Source: Rhizobium sp. BK313 (GTDB lineage: Bacteria; Pseudomonadota; Alphaproteobacteria; Rhizobiales; Rhizobiaceae). From it: 64,000 nucleotides of DNA. A program made the translations under genes and the position numbers. Within the stretch, counting starts at the first letter, position 1. Each line of letters opens with the position of its first letter. The notes below the pieces were generated by a model, which did not search any database, was not told the origin of the DNA, and worked only from the letters and a program-made list of their open reading frames with translations. Location of the stretch: NCBI RefSeq assembly GCF_014193655.1, contig NZ_JACHZQ010000002.1:186001-250000 (forward strand), written 5' to 3'. Shown here piece after piece: positions 17,259 to 27,312 of the stretch.

Positions 17259-18278
17259 TCAACCGGCTTCCAAAGTCCGGGCCGCGCAGGATTTGCGGAT
17301 GATCAGGTGCGGCGAAAAGACAGTTTGCGCGCCTGTGGGCGGCTGCTTGTGAGCGATCTCAGTCAGCAAGGCGGAAATCGCGGTTTGCGCCATCTCCAGG
17401 ACCGGAGCTGCGACAACGGTCGGCGGCGGGTTCATGATATTGGCGAAATCGAAGTCGTCGATACCGATGACGGAGACATCGCGCGGCACCGCAAGGCCCA
17501 ATTCGTGCAGGGCGTTGAGGACCCCGAGCGTCATCATGTTGGAAAGGGCGAAGATCGCCGTCGGTGGATGGGGCTGCTGCATGCGCGCCATAGTACTGTC
17601 ATGGGCGAGCGTCTGATCGAAGCGCCCGTCCAATAGCAGGTCTTGCTCGACCGACAGCCCATGCGCCGCCAAGGCCTGCCGATATCCTTGCAAGCGGTGC
17701 TCGCCGGTGACGATATTGTCGCGGCCGACGGTGACGGCGATGCGGGTATGACCAAGGCCGATAAGATGTTCGGTGGCGATGCGTCCGGCGGCGATATTGT
17801 CGAGTTTGATCACGTCATAGGGCAATCCTTCGATGAAGCTGTCGAGCAGGATCGTCGGGACATGGATCTGATCGATTACCCGCGCGCCATGCTCGGCATC
17901 CGAGCGCGTCGGAATGATGATCAACCCCTCGACCCGCTGCATGCGCATCATCGTCAGGATTTGCCGCTCGCGATCGTGATCCTCGCTGGTCGAATAGACC
18001 GCCACCATGTAGCCGGCGCTAAGGCAGGCGGATTCGACCACCTTGGCGACCTTGGCGAAGTGCGGATTGGTGATATCGGGCAGAATGAGCCCAATTAGCC
18101 GCGATCGTCCCATGCGCAGGCTGCGGGCACCACCATGCGGCACATAACCGATCTCACGCACCGCCGCCTCGACCTTCGCGATCACCTCATCGCTGACAGG
18201 TGCCGAGCGGTTGAGGGCGGCTGACGCCGTCGAGATCGCAACGCCTGCCATTTGCGCCACGTCCTTGATGGTGGCCAT
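17259..18278 (-). CDS. LacI-family transcriptional repressor
   Basis: A 339-residue regulator. The start MATIKDVAQMAG is preceded by GGAGGA and begins directly with the LacI helix-turn-helix (GVAISTASAALN); an upstream in-frame ATG adds 37 unrelated residues. The periplasmic-binding-protein-like effector domain runs from about residue 60, with RLIGLILPDITNPHFAKV and VIGIDDFDFA. It is divergent from the sugar ABC transporter and GH116 operon. Two identical 12-bp palindromes sit between them, so it very likely represses that operon and itself until a glycoside or its product is present. Confidence 0.9.
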   Translation of the reverse strand: MATIKDVAQMAGVAISTASAALNRSAPVSDEVIAKVEAAVREIGYVPHGGARSLRMGRSRLIGLILPDITNPHFAKVAKVVESACLSAGYMVAVYSTSEDHDRERQILTMMRMQRVEGLIIIPTRSDAEHGARVIDQIHVPTILLDSFIEGLPYDVIKLDNIAAGRIATEHLIGLGHTRIAVTVGRDNIVTGEHRLQGYRQALAAHGLSVEQDLLLDGRFDQTLAHDSTMARMQQPHPPTAIFALSNMMTLGVLNALHELGLAVPRDVSVIGIDDFDFANIMNPPPTVVAAPVLEMAQTAISALLTEIAHKQPPTGAQTVFSPHLIIRKSCAARTLEAG

Positions 18279-18368
18279 GCTTCCTCCGGCTTTGCTCTTC
18301 TTCCAGTTTTTTCTGTTCTTCGCTTTTCTTAGGGCCTCTTGCCAACGCGGCCCTGAGATGCTGTTATA

Positions 18369-18380
18369 CGAAACGTTTCG
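18369..18380. promoter_or_regulatory. LacI-type operator 1
   Basis: CGAAACGTTTCG is a perfect 12-bp palindrome of LacI/GalR type. It is 91 bp upstream of the repressor ATG. Confidence 0.8.
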
Positions 18381-18447
18381 ACCAGGCAAATCTTGATGTC
18401 ACGGTTTCGGTGGAGGACTGATCCGGGACGAATTCGGTTTTGGGACA

Positions 18448-18459
18448 CGAAACGTTTCG
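18448..18459. promoter_or_regulatory. LacI-type operator 2
   Basis: A second perfect copy of CGAAACGTTTCG, 79 bp from the first and 53 bp upstream of the binding-protein ATG. Paired identical sites suggest cooperative binding or looping over both promoters. Confidence 0.8.
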
Positions 18460-18511
18460 ATTGGGAGTTTGACGAGGTAAAAGCGCTCGGGAAGCGCATA
18501 GGGAGGATGGC

Positions 18512-19795
18512 ATGCATACTCTTACACGGCGTTCGCTGTTGGTTTCGTCTGCGGCCGTAGTCGTGGGCGCAAGCTTTGGTCGCGCCTTGGCGCAATCGGA
18601 CGTACAGGCGACCCTCAAGATGCAAGGTTTCGGCGGCGAAGCCGAATTGTCGGCTATGACGAATGCCATCGCGCGCTTCAACAAGAAATATCCAAACGTC
18701 ATGGTCGAACTGTCCGTCGACCCGATTTCGACCGGCTGGGGCGACTATGTCACCAAGGTCTTCAGCCAGTTTAATTCCGGCCAGCAGGCCGATGTCTATG
18801 GCACGGCGATCGAGACGTTCCAGAGCTTCTCGTCCCGCGGCCTGTTCCTGCCGCTCAACGATTTCGTTGCGGCCAATCCCGGCTTTTCGGATTTCGCCCC
18901 GAGCCTCTTCAAGCAGTCGAGCTACAAGGGCGACATCAACTACATCCCGATCGGCTGGAACAACATCATGATCAACTACAATCGTGATCTGTTCGACAAG
19001 GCCGGCGTCGCCTATCCGAAGGACGGCAAATGGACGTGGGACGAATTCCGTGAGGTCGCCAAGAAGCTGACCGTCAAGGACGCCTCGGGCAATGTCACCC
19101 AGTTCGGCTATGAAGTCCCGAACCAGAACTTCTTCGTCCAGCCCTGGTTCTTCTCCAACGGCACCAGCGCGCTCAACGACGACTGGACCGCGTCCAACAT
19201 GCTGGATCCGAAGGTTTCCGAAAGCCTGCAGTTCCTCTACGATCTCATCCATGTCGACGGTGTCTCACCCATTCCCGGCAAGGACATGATGGACAACCAG
19301 TTCATGGCGGGGCAGGTGGCGATGATCAGCCGCGGCCACTGGATCGTCCAGAGCGCCAAGAGCAACAAGCTCAACATGGATGTCGCCATCCCGCCGAGCA
19401 AAGTCAGCGACACGACGGTCATCGGCTTCGGAGGCTATGCGATTGCCAAGACGAGCAAGCAGCCCGACCTCGCCAAGGCACTGGTCCTCGAACTGACAAG
19501 CGAGGAGACGCAGAAGGAGGAGGGCGAGAAGGGTGGCGGCGTTCCCGGCCGCAAGGCGGCAGCGCAGACGCCCGGGTTCCTCAGTTTTCCGCCGAGCGCG
19601 GCGCTCTATTACCAGACGCTGCCCAACACCAAGGCGGTGCCGTCGCCCGCGAACTTCCAAGAGGTCGAGAAGATCTTCATCCGTTACTACACGGCGATGA
19701 TGGCCGGCGAAGTGTCGATTGCGGACGGTGTGAAGCAAGCTGACGCCGAGCTCAAGGCCTCATTCGACCGGCTGAAGAAGCGGATGGGCGGCTGA
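18512..19795 (+). CDS. sugar ABC transporter substrate-binding protein
   Basis: A 427-residue family 1 solute-binding protein for sugars. The N-terminus (TRRSLLVSSAAVVVGASFG, cleavage after ALAQ near residue 28) is a Tat-like or Sec signal. The mature protein has the usual pattern: ARFNKKYPNVMVEL, QQADVYGTAIETF and YIPIGWNNIMINYNRDLF. GGAGG lies before the ATG. It heads an operon with two permeases, a GH116 enzyme and an ATPase, under two LacI-type operators. The imported sugar is probably a beta-glycoside, by association with GH116. Confidence 0.9.
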   Translation: MHTLTRRSLLVSSAAVVVGASFGRALAQSDVQATLKMQGFGGEAELSAMTNAIARFNKKYPNVMVELSVDPISTGWGDYVTKVFSQFNSGQQADVYGTAIETFQSFSSRGLFLPLNDFVAANPGFSDFAPSLFKQSSYKGDINYIPIGWNNIMINYNRDLFDKAGVAYPKDGKWTWDEFREVAKKLTVKDASGNVTQFGYEVPNQNFFVQPWFFSNGTSALNDDWTASNMLDPKVSESLQFLYDLIHVDGVSPIPGKDMMDNQFMAGQVAMISRGHWIVQSAKSNKLNMDVAIPPSKVSDTTVIGFGGYAIAKTSKQPDLAKALVLELTSEETQKEEGEKGGGVPGRKAAAQTPGFLSFPPSAALYYQTLPNTKAVPSPANFQEVEKIFIRYYTAMMAGEVSIADGVKQADAELKASFDRLKKRMGG

Positions 19796-19830
19796 TCGGC
19801 TGGGGGGCTGCCGATCGAGCGCCTATCGTC

Positions 19831-19874
19831 CGCCTGGGATGGCTCGTGCCGCAGGGCACGCCTCGTCCCAGGCG
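19831..19874 (+). other. two-tier stem-loop between binding-protein and permease genes
   Basis: The outer arms CGCCTGGGA and TCCCAGGCG enclose inner arms CGTGCC and GGCACG with a GCAG loop. Such hairpins after a binding-protein gene usually stabilise its mRNA or partly stop transcription, giving more binding protein than permease. Confidence 0.7.
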
Positions 19875-19922
19875 CGGCGGTAGCGAATATTTCTTCACTC
19901 CTTACCCGTCGAGCCTTCCACG

Positions 19923-20831
19923 ATGAACACCATCGCCGAAAAACGCCGCCCGTCGGAGCTCAGCCGCGCGCAGGCTCGCACCGGTTATCTTTTCGTGATG
20001 CCGGCAACCGTGCTCTACATGACCTTCGTCATCGCGCCGGTAGTCGTCACGAGCATACTCGCCTTTGCCTATTATGATCCGATGCTGGGTTCGCAATGGG
20101 TCGGCTTCGACAATTTCGTGCAGTTTTTCACCGACCGCCGGTCGCTGCAGATCCTCTGGAACACGCTGCGCTTTGCCCTGTTCGCCGTGACCTTCAACGT
20201 CTCCATTGGGCTGATCCTGGCCTTGGCGCTCAACCGGGTGATGCCGAGCTGGTTGCTCTATCTCTTCCGGCTTGCCTTCTTTCTTCCGGTCATCATCGCC
20301 GCCGCCTTCGTCTCGATCGTCTGGGGCTATTTCTACGGCGACGATCTGGGCGTCATCAACTACTACATCCGCCTGCTTGGCCTGCCGGGCGTGCGGTGGC
20401 TGACCGACGCCAATCAGGCGATGACCTCGATCATCATCATGGACGTCTGGAAAAATACCGGCTTCTTCATGATCGTCTTCATTGCCGCACTCCAGGGCGT
20501 GCCGAAGAATATCATCGAGGCGGCGGTCATGGATGGAACGTCCGCCTGGCGGCAGTTCTTTCGCATCACGCTGCCCTACATCTCGCCGGTCGTGTTCTTC
20601 TGCATCGTCTACGCCTCGATCGGGGCGCTGCAAGTGTTCGAATCGATCGTCATCCTGACCCAGGGCGGCCCGGGAGATTCCACACGATCGCTTTCAATCC
20701 TCATTGTCGAGGAGGGCTTCGGCAGTTTCCAGATCGGCTATGCCGCCTCGATTTCGGTGGTCATGACGATCATCATTCTCATCATCACGGCGATCCAGCA
20801 ATTCCTCTCGCGTCGATGGGTGCAGCAATGA
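19923..20831 (+). CDS. sugar ABC transporter permease 1 (MalF-like)
   Basis: A 302-residue inner-membrane permease with six predicted helices. The coupling loop is near the C-terminal third (IEAAVMDGTSAWRQFFRITLPYISP, the EAA motif). It belongs to the CUT1 MalF/UgpA type. The stop overlaps the start of the second permease (ATGA), so the two are translated together. Confidence 0.9.
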   Translation: MNTIAEKRRPSELSRAQARTGYLFVMPATVLYMTFVIAPVVVTSILAFAYYDPMLGSQWVGFDNFVQFFTDRRSLQILWNTLRFALFAVTFNVSIGLILALALNRVMPSWLLYLFRLAFFLPVIIAAAFVSIVWGYFYGDDLGVINYYIRLLGLPGVRWLTDANQAMTSIIIMDVWKNTGFFMIVFIAALQGVPKNIIEAAVMDGTSAWRQFFRITLPYISPVVFFCIVYASIGALQVFESIVILTQGGPGDSTRSLSILIVEEGFGSFQIGYAASISVVMTIIILIITAIQQFLSRRWVQQ

Positions 20832-21679
20832 ACAATGCGATGCAGACACGCGCCGCCAAACGCTGGATCGATTGGGCAATCATCGCCACGATGGCAGCGC
20901 TCGCGCTTGGCATGTTGCTACCGTTTATGTGGCTGTTTTCGATGTCGTTCCGGCCGGTGAGTGACGCCTACAAGCTGCCGCCGAGTTTTCTGCCGCCCAA
21001 TCTGGATTTCAGCAACTATCGCGAAGTGCTGAAATCGCGCGTCCCCTTCCTGCATATCTATTTCAATTCGGTGATGATCGCTGTGATCGTGACCGTCGGC
21101 CAGATGATCACCTGCACGCTTGCCGCCTTTGCCTTCGCGCGGCTGCGGTTTCATGGCCGTGATGTGCTGTTCTTCATCCTGCTGATCGGGCTGATGTTCC
21201 CGGCGCAGGTCACCATCCTGCCGATCTATCTGGGCTACGCCCGGCTCGGCCTGCTCGATCAGCCGATCGGGCTGGCGCTGATGTATCTGACCTCGAGCTT
21301 CGGCATATTTCTCGTGCGGCAATTCATGCTGAGCCAGCCCAAGGCGCTCGAAGAGGCCGCGCTGATGGATGGCGCAGGCTATTTCAAGATCTTCTGGCGG
21401 ATATCGCTGCCGCAGTTGCGGCCGGCCCTTTCGGCGCTTGGCATCATCACCTTCACGCAGACGTGGAACTATTATTTTCAGGCGAAAGTGCTTCTGAGCA
21501 GCGACCGGTCGCTGACCTTGCCGGTCGCCATGGACATGCTGCGCGGCTACCTGGCCTCGGGCAATCTTTCCGTCGTCATGGCGGCCATGAGCATGTCGAT
21601 CCTGCCCGTCGTGCTCCTCTTTCTCATCGCTCAGAAGTTCGTGATCGAAGGCATCACGATGAGCGGCATCAAAAACTAA
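20828..21679 (+). CDS. sugar ABC transporter permease 2 (MalG-like)
   Basis: A 283-residue permease beginning MNNAMQTRAAKRWIDW, its ATG overlapping the permease 1 stop. A longer frame reading back inside permease 1 is a shadow. Six helices and the EAA loop (LEEAALMDGAGYFKIFWRI) identify a CUT1 MalG/UgpE partner. Confidence 0.9.
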   Translation: MNNAMQTRAAKRWIDWAIIATMAALALGMLLPFMWLFSMSFRPVSDAYKLPPSFLPPNLDFSNYREVLKSRVPFLHIYFNSVMIAVIVTVGQMITCTLAAFAFARLRFHGRDVLFFILLIGLMFPAQVTILPIYLGYARLGLLDQPIGLALMYLTSSFGIFLVRQFMLSQPKALEEAALMDGAGYFKIFWRISLPQLRPALSALGIITFTQTWNYYFQAKVLLSSDRSLTLPVAMDMLRGYLASGNLSVVMAAMSMSILPVVLLFLIAQKFVIEGITMSGIKN

Positions 21680-21701
21680 CCATTGGGGACCTTGTACCGA
21701 T

Positions 21702-24292
21702 ATGTGGGATGACCTTGCCTCCATCGAACCGCGTTTTGCCTATAAGGGCGAGCGCACCCGCTATATCGCCTTTCCGCTCGGCGGCATCGGCTCCGGCGGA
21801 TTTTCCATCTCCGGCAGCGGGCGGCTGATCGACTGGTCGATCCGAAACCGGCCGGCGCTTCAGGGCTATAACGGCTATTCGCATTTCGCGATCAAGGCTG
21901 AAAAGGGGAGTGAGCTGCTCGACGCCCGTGTGCTTAACGGACCCTACGACCTCAATCCCTCCGGCGCACCCGGCCTTCGCAAGATGTTTGACGGCTTCGG
22001 CCATGGTGCGAACCGGCAAACGCTGGTCGGCGTGCCGCATTTCCGCGAGGTCGCTTTCTATGGCCGCTTCCCGACTGCCGATCTCGTCTTCAAAGACGAG
22101 CGCTTCCCCGGCGGGGTGCGGATGACGGCGATGAGCCCGTTCATTCCGCACAATGACCGAGACTCTTCGATGCCGGTGGCCATGTTCGAATTCGAGATCG
22201 TCAACGATACGGCGGACGAGCTGACCTATACGCTTGCCGGCACGCTCGGAAACTACGGATCGAACAGCGGCACGCACACCTTCCGCCAGCAAAACGGCAT
22301 GAGCAGCCTGCACCTGACCTCTTCGGATAAGGATCTGCCGCCAACCCAGCGTGGCGATCTCACCATCGCCACGGATGCCGGCGATGTCGATCACACCGAT
22401 CATCACTATCGCGGCCAGTGGTTCGACGATCTTGCGGTCTACTGGAAGGAATTCGCGCGCCCCGGCCGCCTGCCGAAGCGGCATTACGACCAGCCGCGCA
22501 CATCGAGACACATGAGCCTGCAGCCAGAGCATGGCACGCTCGGCGCGCGCGTGACCGTGCCGGCTGGTGGCCGCAAGAGCGTGCGTTTCGTCATCTCCTG
22601 GAATTTCACCGATGGCGATATCTATTGGGCCTATCGCAACAAGCCCGATGGCGTCATCCCGGACCGTCCGACGCCGAGCTGGAAGAATTACTACGCAACG
22701 CAATGGGCGGATTCGACGGCAAGCGCCACAGAAGCACTGCGACGCTGGGACGACCTTACGAGGGCAACGATCGCCTTCCGTGACGGCCTGTTCGATACGA
22801 CGCTGCCAGGCGAAGTGAAGGATGCAGCAAGTTCGACCCTGGCGCTGTTGCGCACCGCGACCTGCATTCGATTGGAGAATGGCGAGCTCTGGGCCTGGGA
22901 AGGGCAGCACACCAATGACGGCTCCTGCGAAGGGTCCTGTACTCACGTCTGGAACTACCAACAGGCGCTATCGCATCTCTTTCCGGCGATCGAGCGAACA
23001 TTGCGGGAAACCGAATTCACTTACAATCAGTTGCCGTCGGGCGGGCTGACCTTCCGTCAGAAGCTGCCGCTCGGCTCCGGTTTCGACGTGATCGGCCCCT
23101 GCGCGGACGGGCATTTCGGCGCGATCATCAAGACCTATCGCGACTGGAAGCTATCGGGTGATACCGACTGGCTTCGCCGCTACTGGCCGAACGTCAAACG
23201 CGCCATCGAATATGCCTGGTCGCCGGAAAATCCCGACCGCTGGGATCCGGACGAGACCGGGATATTGTCGGGCCGTCAGCATCAGACGCTCGACATGGAG
23301 CTGTTCGGACCGAATTCCTGGCTGGGCACGATGTATGTGGCCGCTCTCCTCGGCGTTGCCGAGATGGCCGCAGTACTTGGCGAGGCTGCACTCGCTGAAA
23401 AGACGACGCGAATGGGCAAGGCGGGGGCTGCCTATATCGACAGCGCGCTTTTCAACGGACGCTGGTTCATCCAGAAGATCGATCTTTCCGACAAGGGTGT
23501 GCTGATCCCCTTCGACGTCGGTCGTGCGGCCGGCGTGCTCGCCGACGGTTTCATGGAAACCTATTGGTCGGATGAGTTTTCCGAACTGAAATACCAGATG
23601 GGCGAGGGCTGCATTTCCGACCAGATCCTCGGCCAGTGGCATGCCGAAGTTGCCGGGATTGGCGGGTTTCTCGATGCGCAGAAGGTAAAGACGGCACTGA
23701 AATCGGTGCATGCGAACAATTTCCGCCCGACACTGGAGAACCATTTCAATCCCTGCCGCAACTACGCCTATGAGGACGAAGCCGGGTTGCTGATCGCCAC
23801 CTATCCGGAAGGCATTCGCCAACCGATGGTAGCGGCACCCTATGCCGAGGAAGTCTGGACCGGCATCGAATATATGTCGGCCTCGCATCTCATCATGCAT
23901 GGCCTGATCGAGGAGGGAATGGACATTGTCCGCGGCGCCCGCAATCGCCATGACGGTCGGCGGCGCAATCCATGGAATGATATCGAATGCGGCTCCTACT
24001 ACGCCCGCTCCATGTCGGCCTGGCAGCTCGTCAACGCCTTTTCAGGACTGCAAGCTGATTTCGTCGCCTGCAAGCTTACTTTCGCTCCGAAAAGCGATGG
24101 CGACTATCGCCTCTTCTGGTCGGCCGGAAAGGGTTTCGGTACGTTGACGCGAAGGGGTGCCAAGATCAATCTTACCGTCCTTGGCGGCAGCCTGGAGGTC
24201 GCCGAAATTGCCGTCGACGATCGGATCATCCGGTTTACGGAACGCCAGTCGATCGAAGCAGGTATGTCGATCGAAATCGGAGCGCTGGCGTA

Positions 24293-24293
<1 letters not shown>
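21702..24293 (+). CDS. GH116-family glycosidase (GBA2-like)
   Basis: An 863-residue cytoplasmic enzyme. The N-terminal beta domain (about residues 15-320, opening FPLGGIGSGGFSISG) and a C-terminal (alpha/alpha)6 catalytic domain (about 365-820) match glycoside hydrolase family 116. Family marks are SCTHVWNY near 412-419 and SDQILGQWHAEV, with Asp640 the likely acid/base. GH116 members cleave beta-glucosides, beta-xylosides or N-acetylglucosaminides, and human GBA2 cleaves glucosylceramide. There is no signal peptide, so the substrate is imported first, presumably by the transporter encoded around it. The stop overlaps the ATPase start by one base. Confidence 0.88.
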
Positions 24294-25396
<1,103 letters not shown>

Positions 25397-25554
25397 TCCG
25401 CCGGGCAACCTTCGTGGAGCGCCGGGCGAATAAAATGAAGGGAGCATGTCGAAATTACGCCGGCCCGAGCGTCTTTAGGTGATGGATGGCACAGCGAAAC
25501 AGGACCGTCCATTCCGTATTTAAGATCGATCGCACAATATGGGGTTTAGCGGAT

Positions 25555-26754
25555 ATGAACGTTTCCTATCGTTGGGTCATCGTGGCCGCCGGCGCACTGA
25601 TGACCTGTGTTGCACTTGGCGCGATGTTTTCACTGGCTATTTTTCAGGTACCGATCGCCACCGCCACCAATTGGTCGCATGCCGGCATCGCGAGCGCGAT
25701 GACGCTTAATTTCCTGGTGATGGGTCTCGGTGGTTTCCTATGGGGCGCGGCAAGCGACCGTTTCGGTCCTCGCATCGTCGTATTGACGGGAGCGGTATTA
25801 TTGGGACTTGCGCTTGTCCTGGCGAGCCGAGCGGGATCACTCCTCCAATTTCAACTGACCTACGGCATTCTCGTCGGCCTTGCCGCCAGCGCATTCTTCG
25901 CGCCGATGATCGCGGCCACCACCGCATGGTTCGAGGAAAACCGCAGTTTGGCCGTTTCGCTGGTCTCTGCCGGCATGGGCGTTGCGCCGATGACGATTTC
26001 GCCGTTCGCCCGGTGGCTCATTTCGGCCTATGACTGGCAGACAGCCATGATGCTCATCGGTATTATGGCCTGGATATTGCTGGTGCCGGCGGCACTGTTT
26101 GTGCGACGCCCGCCCGCGGCTGCATCCGGTCCAGCTGCTGATACTGCGGCGGAAGGCCCTAACGTGCCACTTGGACAGATATTCCGATCGCCGCAATTCC
26201 TCGTTCTCGGGGGGACCTTCTTTGCCTGCTGTGCGGCGCATTCAGGACCAATCTTCCACATGGTAAGTTATGCGACGATCTGTGGCGTGGCACCGATGGC
26301 GGCTGTCAGCATCTATAGCGTTGAGGGGCTGGCGGGGCTTGGCGGCCGGCTTTTATATGGCACACTCGCAGACAGGCTCGGCGTTAAGCCGGTCCTGGTC
26401 GCAGGCCTGTTCGTGCAGGCGCTCGCGCTCGCGACCTATCTCTTTGTCAGCCAGCTCAGTGAATTCTATGCGCTCGCCGTCATTTTCGGCAGCGCCTATG
26501 GCGGGGTCATGCCTCTCTATGCGGTGCTTGCGCGCGAGTATTTCGGACCGCGCGTCATCGGCACCGTTTTCGGCGCGGCAACGATGTTGTCGAGCATTGG
26601 AATGGCGTTCGGTCCGCTGGCCGGCGGCTGGATCTTCGATACGTTCGGGAACTATTCCTGGCTCTTCATCGGATCGTCCATGGTCGGGCTCGGTGCAGTC
26701 GCCATTGCGCTTGCCTTTCCACCATTGCAGCGCGTCAGGCTTCAACCGGCATAG
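25555..26754 (+). CDS. MFS transporter of the monocarboxylate/OFA type
   Basis: A 399-residue major facilitator with 12 predicted helices. The signature loops are GAASDRFGPR after helix 2 and YGTLADRLG after helix 8. The pattern resembles the oxalate:formate antiporter and monocarboxylate carriers. The start MNVSYRW places helix 1 close to the N-terminus; an ATG at 25486 would add 23 polar residues and cannot be excluded. It lies 158 bp after the ABC operon, so it may be separate from it. Confidence 0.78.
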   Translation: MNVSYRWVIVAAGALMTCVALGAMFSLAIFQVPIATATNWSHAGIASAMTLNFLVMGLGGFLWGAASDRFGPRIVVLTGAVLLGLALVLASRAGSLLQFQLTYGILVGLAASAFFAPMIAATTAWFEENRSLAVSLVSAGMGVAPMTISPFARWLISAYDWQTAMMLIGIMAWILLVPAALFVRRPPAAASGPAADTAAEGPNVPLGQIFRSPQFLVLGGTFFACCAAHSGPIFHMVSYATICGVAPMAAVSIYSVEGLAGLGGRLLYGTLADRLGVKPVLVAGLFVQALALATYLFVSQLSEFYALAVIFGSAYGGVMPLYAVLAREYFGPRVIGTVFGAATMLSSIGMAFGPLAGGWIFDTFGNYSWLFIGSSMVGLGAVAIALAFPPLQRVRLQPA

Positions 26755-27262
26755 ACCGAGTTGGAAGCGTCGACGCCGGTGATCGGAATGGTGACGGCCC
26801 CATAGACATGAAGGAGGGCCCCGCGTAGAGCCGATCACCAAATGTCAGGTCCTAGCGTCTGCTGGAAAGGATGTCTCGTCCAATCCGGATTTCAGCCCGT
26901 CCAATCCGGGTTCAGCGACGCGGAAAGATAGATTTGCAGCCAATCCCCTGGCCACGAGGCGATGGCTCCTCGGGAGCCCTCTCACGTGGATATGGTCGAA
27001 ACCGGGCCTGCTATCTTTCAGCCATGGTCGCGAGGATCAGCGACGTATCAGACCTGGCTTTCCCCTTTCATCGCCTTACACACAATTTTAGACGGTGGAC
27101 GTAAGTTGCGGGCATTGCATTTTTCAATTTTTGGTCAACACTTCTCTTGTGCATCAGGTGCGTGACCCCGGGGGGAGGAAATCCGGGGAGCATTCACCGG
27201 CGCGAGGTTTACCGCGCCAAACCGGCTGGGGAGCCTGCGCGCGGTGTCAACATGGGAGGACA
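26755..27262. other. long intergenic region upstream of the MHS transporter
   Basis: About 500 bases with no gene. It holds a short tandem repeat near 26877-26916 and, towards its end, G-rich sequence with a small hairpin (GGCGCG at 27199-27204 with CGCGCC at 27213-27218). Confidence 0.45.
26877..26916. repeat. two-copy tandem repeat of about 20 bp
   Basis: CGTCCAATCCGGATTTCAGC at 26877-26896 and CGTCCAATCCGGGTTCAGC at 26898-26916. No function evident. Confidence 0.6.
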
Positions 27263-27278
27263 TGGCACGGGTCTGGCC
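27263..27278 (+). promoter_or_regulatory. candidate sigma-54 (RpoN) promoter
   Basis: TGGCACG, four bases, then TGGC: the invariant GG (27264-27265) and GC (27276-27277) are exactly 10 bases apart as required. Only one base departs from TGGCACG-N4-TTGC. Transcription would begin near 27289, 24 bases before the transporter ATG. Confidence 0.45.
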
Positions 27279-27312
27279 GGCCATGCCCTTGGTGCAATTG
27301 GGAGGAATAAAA

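Noticed and set aside
20096..20827. Upstream extension of permease 2 into permease 1
   Set aside because: The extension is an out-of-frame translation of permease 1; the ATG at 20828 with ATGA overlap is the natural start.
22500..22525. A GAGACACATGAG sequence resembling part of the shared stress element
   Set aside because: It lies inside the GH116 coding region and lacks the GGATAC half.
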